Positions 20,514 to 34,883 of a DNA stretch of 64,000 nt are shown here, one piece after another. The translations under genes were made by a program, and so were the position numbers. Under the pieces are notes generated by a model. That model made no database searches. It saw only the letters and a list, made by a program, of their open reading frames with translations, and was not told the DNA's origin. The stretch is taken from assembly GCF_004124235.1 (NCBI RefSeq), contig NZ_CP032487.1, positions 124,001-188,000 of the forward strand, in the 5' to 3' direction. Position 1 is the stretch's first letter; each line of letters begins with the position of its first letter. This DNA comes from Yersinia hibernica. Lineage in GTDB: Bacteria; Pseudomonadota; Gammaproteobacteria; Enterobacterales; Enterobacteriaceae.

Positions 20514-21431
20514 ATGAATATTCGTGATTTAGAATACTTAGTGGCGCTGGCTGAATTCAGGCATTTCCGGCGCGCCGCCGACTCTTGTCATGTCAGTCAG
20601 CCCACGTTAAGTGGCCAGATTCGTAAGTTGGAAGATGAGCTGGGCGTGATGTTATTAGAGCGCACTAGCCGTAAGGTACTGTTTACACAGGCTGGATTGT
20701 TGCTGGTGGAGCAAGCCAGAACAGTATTGCGTGAAGTCAAAGTGCTTAAAGAGATGGCCAGTTTACAGGGCGAGAGTATGTCTGGCCCGCTGCATATTGG
20801 GCTTATACCCACGGTTGGGCCTTATTTGTTGCCGCAAATCATTCCTATGCTGCATCAAACATTCCCAAAACTGGAAATGTATCTGCACGAAGCGCAAACC
20901 CAAAATCTTCTGGCTCAGTTGGATAGTGGTAAACTGGATTGTGCGATTTTGGCGCTGGTCAAAGAAACCGAGGCCTTTATTGAAGTTCCGCTCTTTGATG
21001 AGCCGATGCAATTGGCGATTTATACTGATCACCCATGGGCGGGTCGTGACAAAGTGCAGATGCATGAGTTGGCGGGCGAGAAGTTGCTGATGCTGGAAGA
21101 TGGTCACTGTTTGCGAGATCAAGCCATGGGTTTCTGCTTCCAGGCAGGCGCTGAAGAAGACACGCATTTCCGTGCTACCAGTTTGGAAACACTGCGCAAC
21201 ATGGTTGCCGCGGGGAGCGGAATTACGTTATTGCCATCACTGGCGGTGCCAAATGAACGAGAACGTGATGGTGTCTGTTATCTTGAATGCTACAAGCCTG
21301 TGCCAAAGCGCACTATTGCATTGGTGTACCGCCCCGGTTCCCCATTGCGTGGCCGCTATGAGCAACTTGCCGAGGCGATACGTGAACACATGCAAGAGCG
21401 CATGAATCCCACCTTAGAACAGGCGGTTTAA
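20514..21431 (+). CDS. oxyR: Hydrogen peroxide sensor and activator OxyR
   Basis: A LysR-type regulator of the peroxide response. The 305-residue protein has an N-terminal winged helix-turn-helix (residues 1-65, [22 protein letters not shown]) and the sensing cysteines Cys199 and Cys208 in [18 protein letters not shown]. Length equals E. coli OxyR. Its 3' end overlaps the convergent sthA by 18 bp. Confidence 0.98.
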   Translation: MNIRDLEYLVALAEFRHFRRAADSCHVSQPTLSGQIRKLEDELGVMLLERTSRKVLFTQAGLLLVEQARTVLREVKVLKEMASLQGESMSGPLHIGLIPTVGPYLLPQIIPMLHQTFPKLEMYLHEAQTQNLLAQLDSGKLDCAILALVKETEAFIEVPLFDEPMQLAIYTDHPWAGRDKVQMHELAGEKLLMLEDGHCLRDQAMGFCFQAGAEEDTHFRATSLETLRNMVAAGSGITLLPSLAVPNERERDGVCYLECYKPVPKRTIALVYRPGSPLRGRYEQLAEAIREHMQERMNPTLEQAV

Positions 21432-22814
21432 TCCATTCAGTGCTGCCACTCGGTAGGCTTCAGCCATGGTTGGATAGTTGAAGGTCGTATTAACGAAATA
21501 TTCGATAGTATTACCTTCTCCTTTCTGTTCCATGATGGCCTGGCCGATGTGGATAATTTCAGCAGCGCGTTCACCAAAGCAATGAATACCAAGGATCTGC
21601 TTGGTTTCTCGATGGAACAGGATTTTTAAACTGCCGGTATCCATACCTACGATTTGCGCCCGCGCGAGGTGTTTAAATTGCGCCCGGCCAACTTCGTAGG
21701 GGACTTTCATTGCCGTCAAATCCTGCTCGGTTTTACCTACCGAGCTGATTTCCGGAATAGTATAAATCCCGGTGGGAATATCTTCGATCAGGTGAGCATT
21801 TGCTTCGCCTTTGATCATCGCTTGCGCTGCAATTCGTCCTTGGTCATAAGCGGCAGAGGCCAAACTCGGGTAGCCAATGACATCACCCACCGCATACACA
21901 TGAGACAGTGCCGTCTGATACATGCTGTTGACCTTCAACAAACCCCGGCTATCGGCTTCCAGCCCGATATTTTCCAGCCCCAAACCATGGGTATTTCCGG
22001 TGCGGCCATTGGCATATAACAAGCAATCCGCTTTAACTTTTTTGCCTGACTTCAGATGAACAATAACTCCATCAACAGTGCCCTCAATCTGCTCAAATTC
22101 TTCGTTGTGGCGGATAACCACGCCGTTATTCCAGAAGTGATAAGAGAGCGCGTCTGACATTTCCTGATCCAGAAAAGCCAGCAGACGGTCGCGGGTATTG
22201 ATTAAATCAACTTTGACACTCAGCCCACGGAAAATTGACGCATATTCGCAGCCAATCACCCCTGCGCCGTAGATTATAACGTGTTGTGGTTCATGGCTGA
22301 GTTGTAAAATAGTATCACTGTCGTAAATACGTTCGTGGGTGAAATCAACGTTTACTGGGCGATAAGGGCGTGAGCCTGTCGCTATCACGATGTTGTCGGC
22401 CCGCAGTGTATCGTTGGTGCCATCTGCATAACGTACGTTAATAGTATTGGCGTCTATAAAGCTGGCATCACCAGAGAACATTTGGCAGTGATTGCGATCA
22501 TAAAAGCCTTGGCGCATACGGGTTTGCTGACTAATAACGCGATCCGCATGGTTTAAGATATCAGCGAAAGAAGAGCTGATGGTTCTGGCATTGTCACTGT
22601 AGAGTGGGTTTTGGTTGAATTCGATAATACGGCTAACGGCGTGGCGCAAAGCTTTGGAAGGGATGGTGCCCCAATGGGTACAGCCACCGCCCACATTATT
22701 ATACCGTTCGATCACGGCAACGCGGGCACCTTGCTTGACCAACCCCATAGCGGCACCTTCACCGCCAGGACCCGAGCCAATAACAATGGCATCAAAATGG
22801 AAGTGCTGTTGCAT
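21414..22814 (-). CDS. sthA: Soluble pyridine nucleotide transhydrogenase
   Basis: SthA (UdhA) is a cytosolic FAD enzyme that moves electrons between NADPH and NAD+. The 466-residue protein has the FAD motif [10 protein letters not shown] and, in place of the usual redox Cys pair, [13 protein letters not shown], where the second Cys is Thr; this is typical of SthA. The NAD(P) motif is [15 protein letters not shown]. It is divergent from fabR and convergent with oxyR. Confidence 0.97.
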   Translation of the reverse strand: MQQHFHFDAIVIGSGPGGEGAAMGLVKQGARVAVIERYNNVGGGCTHWGTIPSKALRHAVSRIIEFNQNPLYSDNARTISSSFADILNHADRVISQQTRMRQGFYDRNHCQMFSGDASFIDANTINVRYADGTNDTLRADNIVIATGSRPYRPVNVDFTHERIYDSDTILQLSHEPQHVIIYGAGVIGCEYASIFRGLSVKVDLINTRDRLLAFLDQEMSDALSYHFWNNGVVIRHNEEFEQIEGTVDGVIVHLKSGKKVKADCLLYANGRTGNTHGLGLENIGLEADSRGLLKVNSMYQTALSHVYAVGDVIGYPSLASAAYDQGRIAAQAMIKGEANAHLIEDIPTGIYTIPEISSVGKTEQDLTAMKVPYEVGRAQFKHLARAQIVGMDTGSLKILFHRETKQILGIHCFGERAAEIIHIGQAIMEQKGEGNTIEYFVNTTFNYPTMAEAYRVAALNGLNRLF

Positions 22815-23031
22815 GTAGGAGAGACCTATTATTATACAAAATTACAACGCTATATTAACATTATCCTCAGTATAACCCAATAAACAATGGGTAAATCACC
22901 GTGATGTGTGCTGTAAAGTAGCAATTCCGTATTGGAATGATACGTTTATATAACGGTTGTTACTATAAAGTTTGGTATATTGTTGACTATATGTCTTAGA
23001 TTGAGAATTTGGATATCCCTTGGGTACGATT

Positions 23032-23664
23032 ATGGGCGTCAGAGCACAACAAAAAGAGCGGACTCGTCGTTCCCTTATCGAAGCGGCGTTCAGCCAGCTG
23101 AGTGCTGAGCGGAGTTTCGCCAGCCTGAGTCTGCGGGAAGTTTCCCGCGAGGCGGGTATCGCACCGACTTCTTTTTACCGGCATTTCCGTGATGTCGATG
23201 AGCTTGGGCTGACAATGGTCGATGAAAGCGGCTTGATGTTACGCCAACTTATGCGCCAGGCGCGTCAACGGATTGCCAAGGGCGGCAGTGTCATCCGCAC
23301 CTCCGTGTCCACATTTATGGAATTTATTGGTAATAACCCCAATGCGTTCCGCTTATTGTTACGGGAACGTTCCGGGACTTCCGCTGCATTTCGTGCAGCT
23401 GTAGCACGTGAAATACAGCATTTTATTGCTGAACTGGCTGACTATCTAGAGCTGGAAAATCACATGCCGCGCAGCTTTACTGAAGCCCAAGCTGAGGCCA
23501 TGGTCACAATTGTTTTCAGTGCGGGTGCAGAAGTGCTGGACGTGGATATCGAACAACGGCGACAGTTAGAAGAACGTTTGGTTTTGCAACTGCGGATGAT
23601 CGCCAAGGGCGCTTATTATTGGTATCGTCGCGAGCAGGAAAAACTCGCAGTGGCCCGTGCTTAA
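23032..23664 (+). CDS. fabR: Fatty acid biosynthesis repressor FabR
   Basis: A TetR-type repressor of unsaturated fatty acid synthesis genes (fabA, fabB in E. coli). The 210-residue protein begins [20 protein letters not shown] as in E. coli; ATG 23032 is chosen over a TTG four codons earlier. The helix-turn-helix is [20 protein letters not shown]. It is co-transcribed with yijD, whose start is 13 bp after this stop. Confidence 0.96.
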   Translation: MGVRAQQKERTRRSLIEAAFSQLSAERSFASLSLREVSREAGIAPTSFYRHFRDVDELGLTMVDESGLMLRQLMRQARQRIAKGGSVIRTSVSTFMEFIGNNPNAFRLLLRERSGTSAAFRAAVAREIQHFIAELADYLELENHMPRSFTEAQAEAMVTIVFSAGAEVLDVDIEQRRQLEERLVLQLRMIAKGAYYWYRREQEKLAVARA

Positions 23665-23677
23665 TAAGATAAGGAAA

Positions 23678-24091
23678 ATGATGGAACAATCTTGCTCTGA
23701 AAAAAAGTCTCACCGTGAAGCCGGCACGCTACTTTTGGCCTTGGTAACGGGGCTGGCAATAAACGGCTCATTTAACGCGTTATTTAGCGGGTTTGTCCCC
23801 TTTTCCGTCTTTCCGCTGCTGACATTAATCTTAGCGGTTTATTGCCTGCATCAGCGCTACCTTAATTTTGCCATGCCGCAAGGCCTGCCAGTGTTGGCTT
23901 CTGCGTGTTTTTTACTTGGCATTTTATTGTATAGCGCGATTGTTCGGGTTGAGCATCCGGCGATTGGCTCTAACTTTGTGCCCTCGATTCTGAGTGTGGT
24001 GTTGGTGTTTTGGATTTTATTTAAGTTGAAAGCACGTAAATCGGTACAGACGGATACTGACTCAGATACCGATAATCAACAGCCGCAATAA
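23678..24091 (+). CDS. yijD: Inner-membrane protein YijD
   Basis: A small membrane protein of unknown role that follows fabR in enterobacteria. From ATG 23678 (AAGG upstream) it has 137 residues with four hydrophobic segments (about 20-38, 42-58, 71-89 and 101-117) and a charged C-terminus. [17 protein letters not shown] and [24 protein letters not shown] match E. coli YijD closely. The N-terminus is slightly longer than in E. coli; ATG 23681 is equally possible. Confidence 0.9.
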   Translation: MMEQSCSEKKSHREAGTLLLALVTGLAINGSFNALFSGFVPFSVFPLLTLILAVYCLHQRYLNFAMPQGLPVLASACFLLGILLYSAIVRVEHPAIGSNFVPSILSVVLVFWILFKLKARKSVQTDTDSDTDNQQPQ

Positions 24092-24123
24092 CTTTCTTAT
24101 TGATTAATATCACTTAATATAGA

Positions 24124-24147
24124 GGGCAACATCGTGTTGCCCTTTTG
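24124..24147 (+). terminator. Terminator of fabR-yijD
   Basis: GGGCAACA-TCG-TGTTGCCC followed by TTTTGTTT, between the convergent yijD and trmA. Confidence 0.85.
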
Positions 24148-24171
24148 TTTATCTACGATTTTTGCTTTTTG

Positions 24172-25275
24172 TTAGCCGCGTTTTTCCAGTAAAACGCCAC
24201 ACTCCATATGATGGGTGTAAGGGAACTGATCAAAGAGCGCTAATCGGCTGATTTTATGGGTGTGTTGCAGTTGCTCGAGATTGGCACACAGTGTTTCTGG
24301 ATTACAGGAGATATAAAGGATACGCGGATAAGCCTGTACCAGTTTGACCGTTTCATCATCCAACCCGCTGCGCGGTGGGTCGACAAAAATGGTTTCGCAG
24401 TTATAGCTGCTTAAATCAATACCTTTCAATCGGTTAAACTCGCGAACACCCTGCATTGCCTGAGTAAATTCTTCTGCAGACATCCGGATTATTTGCACAT
24501 TGTCGATATGATTGGCGGCAATGTTGTATTGCGCCGCTGCCACTGACGGTTTGGCAATTTCAGTCGCCAGCACCCGCTCGAAATTACGTGCTAATGCCAG
24601 CGAGAAGTTGCCATTGCCGCAGTACAGCTCCAATAAATCACCGCTAGCCTGTTGAGTGACGTCAATCGCCCATTCCAGCATATGAATATTCACCGCAGCA
24701 TTAGGTTGGGTGAAACTATTCTCGACCTGACGATAAATCATCTCGCGCCCGGCGACCGGCAACACTTCGTCAATATAGTCGTGATCCAGCATGATTTTGG
24801 TTTTTGATGCCCGGCCGATGAGTTGCAGATCAAAACCTTGCTGGCGCAGCTGGTCACGTAATTGCCGCGCTTTTTGCTGCCATTCTTCATCTATTTGCCG
24901 GTGATATAGCATGGACGCGATCAGTTTACCGCTCACAGTCGATAAGTAATCAATTTGGAACAGTTTGTAGCGCAAGATGGGCTCAGCTCTGATGGCGGCC
25001 ATCAGGGCACTCATCAGACGATTGATTAGCAAACTAGCCACCGGGAATTGCTCGACCCGAATTCGCAACTTGGTCTGCGGGTCAAACATGATGTGGTACA
25101 GATCATCGCCATCGTGCCAAATACGGAACTCGGCCCGCATGCGGTAATGCTGTGCTGGGGAGCGAAATATTTCCGCGGTAGGGGCTTGAAACGGCGACAT
25201 CATCGCCTGAAGACGGGCAGATTTTTCCGCTAATTGGTGGTCGTAGCTATCTGTCGGCAGGATGTCGGGCGTCAT
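24172..25275 (-). CDS. trmA: tRNA (uracil-5-)-methyltransferase
   Basis: TrmA makes 5-methyluridine at position 54 of tRNA, using S-adenosylmethionine. The 367-residue protein has the SAM-binding [26 protein letters not shown], and the catalytic cysteine in [11 protein letters not shown], as in E. coli (366 residues). It ends close to the yijD terminator, with no separate terminator of its own visible. Confidence 0.97.
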   Translation of the reverse strand: MTPDILPTDSYDHQLAEKSARLQAMMSPFQAPTAEIFRSPAQHYRMRAEFRIWHDGDDLYHIMFDPQTKLRIRVEQFPVASLLINRLMSALMAAIRAEPILRYKLFQIDYLSTVSGKLIASMLYHRQIDEEWQQKARQLRDQLRQQGFDLQLIGRASKTKIMLDHDYIDEVLPVAGREMIYRQVENSFTQPNAAVNIHMLEWAIDVTQQASGDLLELYCGNGNFSLALARNFERVLATEIAKPSVAAAQYNIAANHIDNVQIIRMSAEEFTQAMQGVREFNRLKGIDLSSYNCETIFVDPPRSGLDDETVKLVQAYPRILYISCNPETLCANLEQLQHTHKISRLALFDQFPYTHHMECGVLLEKRG

Positions 25276-25414
25276 GATTTTTCTCGTCTGGCCAGTATAA
25301 AAGAGAGTTGCTGCTGCGGATTGTAGGGAAAGTGGAAGTGATGTCCAGTTTTGTTATATATATTCCACGTTCTAACGTTGGAAGTCTAGACATCTATTTG
25401 ACTTGATCGTAGCA

Positions 25415-25612
25415 TGGCGGTCCGGCCTCATGTTGTGACTTAAACACTTAAGAGTTAAAAGGGAATCCGGTGTAAATCCGGAGCTGACGCGCAGCGGTAA
25501 GGGGAAGTTAAGGCGATAGGTTTCAATCAGACACTGTCCGTAAGGATGGGAAGTCATCGCCGGCTCTGTTTAGCAGAGATCCCAAGCCCGAAGACCTGCC
25601 GGTATACGTCGC
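25415..25612 (+). promoter_or_regulatory. Cobalamin (B12) riboswitch
   Basis: The leader of btuB shows the conserved cobalamin aptamer pieces in order: AAAAGGGAATCCGGTG at about 25457, the B12 box GAGCTGACGCGCAGCGGTAA at 25481-25500, AAGGATGGGAAGTC, and the 3' CCCGAAGACCTGCCGG at 25587-25602. GTCCGGC near 25421 can pair with GCCGG at the 3' end to form P1. Adenosylcobalamin binding should block btuB translation. Outer limits are approximate. Confidence 0.95.
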
Positions 25613-25686
25613 AATATTCGTGGTCGTCGCGTAATACCGGCCATGGCACTGCGGCATCCGCTATGTGTGTTTGGATGCTATTTCTA

Positions 25687-27576
25687 ATGACAATTAAAAA
25701 ATATTCGCTGTTCACAGCCCTTTCTGTGACGGCATTTTCTGGCTGGGCGCAGGACACCACCACCACCGGTAATAAAGATGAAATGATGGTGACCGCCAGC
25801 CGTTTTAAACAACCGGTCTCGACGGTATTAGCTCCCGCTGATGTTGTTACCCGCGATGATATTGACCGCTGGCAGGCAAAAAGCCTCAATGAAGTGATGC
25901 GCCGGTTACCGGGGGTGGATATCTCTCAAACCGGGGGGCTGGGTCAGGGCTCTTCTATGTATATCCGCGGCACTGAAGCTCGGCATGTTTTGGTCTTAGT
26001 TGATGGCATTCCTCTGGCGCGCACCGGTATTGTCAACAGTGTCAGTCTTAATCAGATTCCCATTTCCTTAGTACAGCGAGTGGAATATATCCGCGGGCCG
26101 CGCTCCGCCGTTTATGGTTCTGGTGCCATTGGCGGTGTTATCAACGTGATTACCCAATCTGACCAAGAAGGCGCGCAGATTAATGCCGGGGTCGGCTCTA
26201 AAGGCTACCAGCAATATGATGGCAGTGTTCGCCAACGTTTTGGTGATACCTTGGCAACATTGGCGGGTGGCTATCAAACCACCAATGGTTTCAATATCAA
26301 ACCTGACTCTAATTATTCGGTGGACAGTGACCGAGACGGTTTTCGTAATAAAAATTTCTGGGCAGGATTGGATCATCAGTTCAACCAAGAGATTTCGGGA
26401 TTTGTTCGCGGTTATGGTTACACCAATAGCACCGATTATGACGTCGGCAGTACCCCTTATCTGCCGGAATACAGTGGTGATAAAGAGCGTTTGTATAACC
26501 ACACTTATGATGCTGGCTTGCGTTATGCTTCAGGCGCTTACTCTTCTCAGTTCATTGCGAGTTACCAAAAATATAAAGATTACAACTACAGCAGCCAATT
26601 AGGCCGCTATGGGGTAGCCACTACGCTCGACGATATGGATCAGCGTAATCTGCAATGGGGCAACACTTATAGCTTTGAAAATGCGACGCTAAGCGCAGGG
26701 CTTGATTGGCAGCAGCAACGTTTGGCTTCATCCAACACTACTATTTCTGATACCTACAAGCGCGATAACACCGGCTTATACCTGACTGGGCAGCAGAAAA
26801 TAGGCAATGTGACATTAGAAGCTTCTGGTCGTGAAGATAAAGATGAACAATTTGGTTGGCATGAAACTTGGCAAACCGCGGCTGGCTGGGAGTTTGTTCC
26901 CGACTATCGTGTGACCTTATCTTATGGTACCGGCTTCTTGGCACCATCATTGGGTCAACAGCACGGAGCGCAGCGCTTCAGCCCACGGATTGAACCCAAC
27001 AGTAACCTTAAACCGGAAGAATCGCGCCAATGGGAAGCGGGATTGGAAGGCATCACCGGGCCGGTTGACTGGCGCTTGTCTGCTTATCACAACAAAATTG
27101 ACAACCTGATTGATTACTACTCTGCCCCGCTGACCTACATTGGGCAATATTACAATGTTAATTCAGCGACGATAAAAGGCGTGGAATGGACTGGGAACCT
27201 GACTACCGGCATATTTACCCACGCGGTCACATTGCAATACATTGACCCACGTAATGATCTTAATAATGAGGTCTTAGCTCGCCGCTCTAAGCAACAAGCT
27301 AAATATCAGTTGGATTGGACGATGTTCAATATTGATATGGACGTTTCTTATCAGTACTTCGGCAAACGCTATGATAATAGCACCTCGATGTATAACTCGA
27401 CCCAACGTGAATTGCCGAGTTATAGCACACTAGACGTTTCAGCTGGTTATCCGGTTACTTCTCATCTAACAGTTCGTGGTAGAATTGCTAACCTGTTTGA
27501 TAAAGAATACGAAACGGCTTATGGCTATAAAACCGCTGGACGAGAGTATTACCTCACAGGAAGTTATAACTTCTAA
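25687..27576 (+). CDS. btuB: Vitamin B12 outer-membrane receptor BtuB
   Basis: A TonB-dependent barrel that imports cobalamins. From ATG 25687 (MTIKKYSLFTALSVTAFSGWAQ, a signal peptide of about 22 residues) the protein is 629 residues. A TonB box region DEMMVTASRF follows, then the plug (VMRRLPGVDISQTGG, YIRGPRSAVYGSGAIGGV) and the barrel ending in GREYYLTGSYNF. Upstream starts fall inside the riboswitch and are excluded. The 3' end overlaps murI by 56 bp. Confidence 0.97.
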   Translation: MTIKKYSLFTALSVTAFSGWAQDTTTTGNKDEMMVTASRFKQPVSTVLAPADVVTRDDIDRWQAKSLNEVMRRLPGVDISQTGGLGQGSSMYIRGTEARHVLVLVDGIPLARTGIVNSVSLNQIPISLVQRVEYIRGPRSAVYGSGAIGGVINVITQSDQEGAQINAGVGSKGYQQYDGSVRQRFGDTLATLAGGYQTTNGFNIKPDSNYSVDSDRDGFRNKNFWAGLDHQFNQEISGFVRGYGYTNSTDYDVGSTPYLPEYSGDKERLYNHTYDAGLRYASGAYSSQFIASYQKYKDYNYSSQLGRYGVATTLDDMDQRNLQWGNTYSFENATLSAGLDWQQQRLASSNTTISDTYKRDNTGLYLTGQQKIGNVTLEASGREDKDEQFGWHETWQTAAGWEFVPDYRVTLSYGTGFLAPSLGQQHGAQRFSPRIEPNSNLKPEESRQWEAGLEGITGPVDWRLSAYHNKIDNLIDYYSAPLTYIGQYYNVNSATIKGVEWTGNLTTGIFTHAVTLQYIDPRNDLNNEVLARRSKQQAKYQLDWTMFNIDMDVSYQYFGKRYDNSTSMYNSTQRELPSYSTLDVSAGYPVTSHLTVRGRIANLFDKEYETAYGYKTAGREYYLTGSYNF

Positions 27577-28387
27577 CAAGGTTGATGCTGCGCTTCGCCC
27601 GACAGCGCTGATTTTTGATTCCGGTGTTGGCGGGCTATCTGTCTATCAAGAGATTCGGCAATTGCTGCCGGATCTCCACTATATATATGCGTTCGACAAT
27701 GTCGCATTCCCTTATGGTGAGAAGTCCGGCGAGTTCATCGTCGAGCGCGTATTGGACATTGTCACTGCGGCACAACAGCGCCATCCGCTGGCGATTGTCG
27801 TTATCGCCTGTAACACTGCCAGCACGGTTTGCCTTCCCGCACTACGCGAACGTTTTACTTTCCCTGTTGTGGGGGTTGTCCCGGCTATCAAACCTGCGGT
27901 GCGCCTAACCCGTAATGGCGTGGTCGGCCTATTGGCCACCCGTGGCACAGTTCATGCTTCTTATACTCGTGATTTGATTGAACGCTTTGCGACAGACTGC
28001 AAAATTGAGTTACTGGGATCATCTGAGCTGGTGGAGTTGGCGGAAACCAAGTTACATGGTGGTGTTGTTCCGAAGGAAGCCTTAAAGAAAATCCTTCATC
28101 CTTGGCTGGCGATGCGCGAACCACCGGACACCATTGTATTGGGTTGCACTCATTTCCCTCTATTAACAGAAGAATTGGCTCAAGTATTACCGGAAGGTAC
28201 CCGGATGGTTGATTCTGGTGCAGCCATCGCGCGCCGTACTGCCTGGCTCATATCTTCCCAAGAAAATGTGATTTCTTCCGATGAAGAAAACATCGCGTAT
28301 TGCATGGCGTTTAATGCTGGCACTGATGCTTTATTACCCGTTTTACAGGGCTACGGCTTTCCATCGCTGGAAAAACTGCCAATTTAA
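27521..28387 (+). CDS. murI: Glutamate racemase
   Basis: MurI interconverts L- and D-glutamate, supplying D-Glu for peptidoglycan. The start ATG 27521 gives 288 residues beginning MAIKPLDESI, close to the E. coli length (285). The two catalytic cysteines lie in VVIACNTAST (Cys97) and VLGCTHFPLL. The gene begins inside the end of btuB in another frame, an arrangement also known in E. coli, so the two are translationally linked. Confidence 0.96.
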   Translation: MAIKPLDESITSQEVITSNKVDAALRPTALIFDSGVGGLSVYQEIRQLLPDLHYIYAFDNVAFPYGEKSGEFIVERVLDIVTAAQQRHPLAIVVIACNTASTVCLPALRERFTFPVVGVVPAIKPAVRLTRNGVVGLLATRGTVHASYTRDLIERFATDCKIELLGSSELVELAETKLHGGVVPKEALKKILHPWLAMREPPDTIVLGCTHFPLLTEELAQVLPEGTRMVDSGAAIARRTAWLISSQENVISSDEENIAYCMAFNAGTDALLPVLQGYGFPSLEKLPI

Positions 28388-28438
28388 TGGCGTTTTGACT
28401 AAAGAATCAGCGGTTGAAAAGTTTTTTCAAATTAGGGG

Positions 28439-28466
28439 TTGCAGGCTGTCAGGAACTCCCTATAAT
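28439..28466 (+). promoter_or_regulatory. rRNA operon promoter P1
   Basis: TTGCAG (28439-28444), a 16-bp spacer, then TATAAT (28461-28466) followed by GCGCC, very like E. coli rrn P1. An A/T-rich stretch at about 28417-28432 can serve as the UP element. The GC-rich discriminator fits growth-rate and ppGpp control. Confidence 0.9.
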
Positions 28467-28558
28467 GCGCCTCCACTGACCGGGAACAACGAAACACATC
28501 TCGCCGGGTCAGGAAGAGAAAAGAACGGTTTTGACTTCGCAAGAAACAAAATAATTCC

Positions 28559-28586
28559 TTGACTCTTCAGCGGGAAAGCGTATTAT
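28559..28586 (+). promoter_or_regulatory. rRNA operon promoter P2
   Basis: TTGACT (28559-28564), 16-bp spacer, TATTAT (28581-28586), about 120 bp after P1 as in E. coli rrn operons. Confidence 0.88.
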
Positions 28587-28636
28587 CTGCCTCCCGCGTT
28601 ACCGTAAGATTCGCCGCAAGGCAAACGGGTAACGAA

Positions 28637-28648
28637 CGCTCTTTAACA
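28637..28648 (+). promoter_or_regulatory. rrn antitermination boxA (leader)
   Basis: CGCTCTTTAACA in the 16S leader matches the rRNA boxA that loads the Nus antitermination complex. Confidence 0.8.
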
Positions 28649-28830
28649 ATTTATCAGACAATCTGTGTGGGCACTCGCAAGACGATATCAAAGCCTGTTT
28701 CGACAGGCAGAAATAATCAAAGTCTTGAAGAGTGACCAAAGCAGTACACATTTGAACTTCGGTTCGAATGCATATTTGCAGAAAGTAATCTTTGAGCATC
28801 GCCATTTCGGTGGCAAATCAAACAAATCTT

Positions 28831-30373
<1,543 letters not shown>

Positions 30374-30475
30374 CCTAAAGATACGCATTGCGCAGTGTCC
30401 ACACAGATTGTCTGATAGAAAGTAACGAGCAAATAAAGCCGGACTGAGAAATTAGTCGGGCTTTAGTACCTTGTT

Positions 30476-30552
<77 letters not shown>

Positions 30553-30604
30553 ACTCACCATTCCCTGTTGAGTTGCAGCAATAAGGTGATTTTGCTTTTT
30601 ATAT

Positions 30605-30680
30605 GGGGCTATAGCTCAGCTGGGAGAGCGCCTGCCTTGCACGCAGGAGGTCAGCGGTTCGATCCCGCTTAGCTCCACCA
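30605..30680 (+). tRNA. alaT: tRNA-Ala (TGC)
   Basis: 76 nt with anticodon TGC in CCTTGCACGCAGG, GGTTCGATCCC T-loop and encoded CCA. With tRNA-Ile it makes the Ile-Ala type spacer. Confidence 0.97.
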
Positions 30681-30738
30681 TATAAAAAACTATTTCAAAA
30701 CGTACTGCGGTCGCAAGACTCAGTGGGTTGTGAAATAT

Positions 30739-30750
30739 TGCTCTTTAACA
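30739..30750 (+). promoter_or_regulatory. rrn antitermination boxA (spacer)
   Basis: TGCTCTTTAACA ahead of 23S, the second boxA copy of rRNA operons. Confidence 0.8.
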
Positions 30751-30889
30751 ATCTGGAACAAGCTGAAAATTGAAACATGACAGCTGAAACTTATCTCTCC
30801 GTAGAAGTGCTGAGATAAGGATTAACCTGTCATAGAGTCTCTCAAATAATCGCAATGCGACGATGTCGAAAGACACCTTCGGGTTGTGA

Positions 30890-33796
<2,907 letters not shown>

Positions 33797-33905
33797 ACAA
33801 CACCGAAGGTGTTTTAGAGAGAATTTTGATTTTCAGCGATGTTTACAGATTGGATTGACTGGCTGCGTGATGATTATCATGGAGCGGGTTGATTGAAACA
33901 GAATT

Positions 33906-34025
33906 TGCCTGGCGGCCATAGCGCGGTGGGACCACCTGAACCCATGCCGAACTCAGAAGTGAAACGCCGTAGCGCCGATGGTAGTGTGGGGTCTCCCCAT
34001 GCGAGAGTAGGACACTGCCAGGCAT
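33906..34025 (+). rRNA. rrf: 5S ribosomal RNA
   Basis: 120 nt from TGCCTGGCGGCC to GCCAGGCAT, whose ends pair. It follows 23S by about 110 bp. Confidence 0.97.
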
Positions 34026-34148
34026 CAAACACGCATTATCAGAGTGACATCTGGTGATGGACAAAATCGCCAGAGGCGGTTTTGCACAGCGAGGAGCGCT
34101 GGCCCTGAAGAGGGTAAGTATCGGGAAGATACACGTAAAAGAATCGGT

Positions 34149-34225
34149 GGAGCGGTAGTTCAGTTGGTTAGAATACCTGCCTGTCACGCAGGGGGTCGCG
34201 GGTTCGAGCCCCGTCCGTTCCGCCA
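34149..34225 (+). tRNA. aspT: tRNA-Asp (GTC)
   Basis: 77 nt, acceptor GGAGCGG/CCGTTCC, anticodon GTC in CCTGTCACGCAGG, GGTTCGAGCCC T-loop, encoded CCA. It is distal in the rRNA operon. Confidence 0.97.
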
Positions 34226-34278
34226 CTTATTTAAATTATGCCTGCTAATTTTAGCAGGCATAATGTTAAGCGTAATCT

Positions 34279-34354
34279 AGGGGCGTAGCTCAGTTGGTAG
34301 AGCACCGGTCTCCAAAACCGGGTGTCGCGAGTTCGAGTCTCTCCGCCCCTGCCA
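34279..34354 (+). tRNA. trpT: tRNA-Trp (CCA)
   Basis: 76 nt, acceptor AGGGGCG/CGCCCCT, anticodon CCA in GGTCTCCAAAACC, encoded CCA. It is the last gene of the rRNA operon; aspT-trpT is the arrangement after rrnC in E. coli. Confidence 0.97.
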
Positions 34355-34361
34355 TATAAAT

Positions 34362-34390
34362 AACCCTTCGTGAAAACGAAGGGTTTTTTT
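34362..34390 (+). terminator. Terminator of the rRNA operon
   Basis: AACCCTTCG-TGAAAA-CGAAGGGTT followed by a T-run, 8 bp after tRNA-Trp. Confidence 0.92.
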
Positions 34391-34883
34391 ATGCCTAAAA
34401 TAATCATTTGGCCGATTTCCTATACATTTAACAACCCGCTAGACCAGCCTTTCCCTTCTATCTTCTTCTCTATGTAGCTCCTTGTGATATTTTTCTACAT
34501 AGAAAATACTGCTCACTTTATGCATTCAAACAATATCTCTCGCTCAATTAATAATCTCTAATTGTCTGTATTTTTGTTAAATCACCATGAAAATGTAGAA
34601 GGTAACGTTCCCAACTCATACCTATTTAGCTGAATTTATGTACAAAACGATTGTAATTCTATGGTGTGATATTGCTCATTATTACTTTCACAAAATGTAC
34701 TAAAACTAATTAACATTTTAGCTATCAGGAAGCTCACCTTAAAAAACACCATGTGCTTTTAGCACAATATTATCTGCAAATTGGCCGAAGTTCAGGGCAA
34801 TCAATGACCTGAATGATCATATTAACTGTTCTTCGTAATAGTAGTAGGTCAGCGGCTCGACTATGGCAAGTGAGGAGATAAAT
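34391..34883. other. Gap between the rRNA operon and ytfQ
   Basis: About 490 AT-rich bp without a gene. It should carry the ytfQ promoter. TGTGATATTGCTCATT at 34665-34680 is half of a CRP-like site (TGTGA-N6-TCAtt), which would suit a sugar transporter but is weak. I see no hairpin or clear hexamer pair. Confidence 0.35.

Noticed and set aside
34665-34680. CRP site upstream of ytfQ
   Set aside because: Only one half-site is good; mentioned in the gap description but not called as a site.
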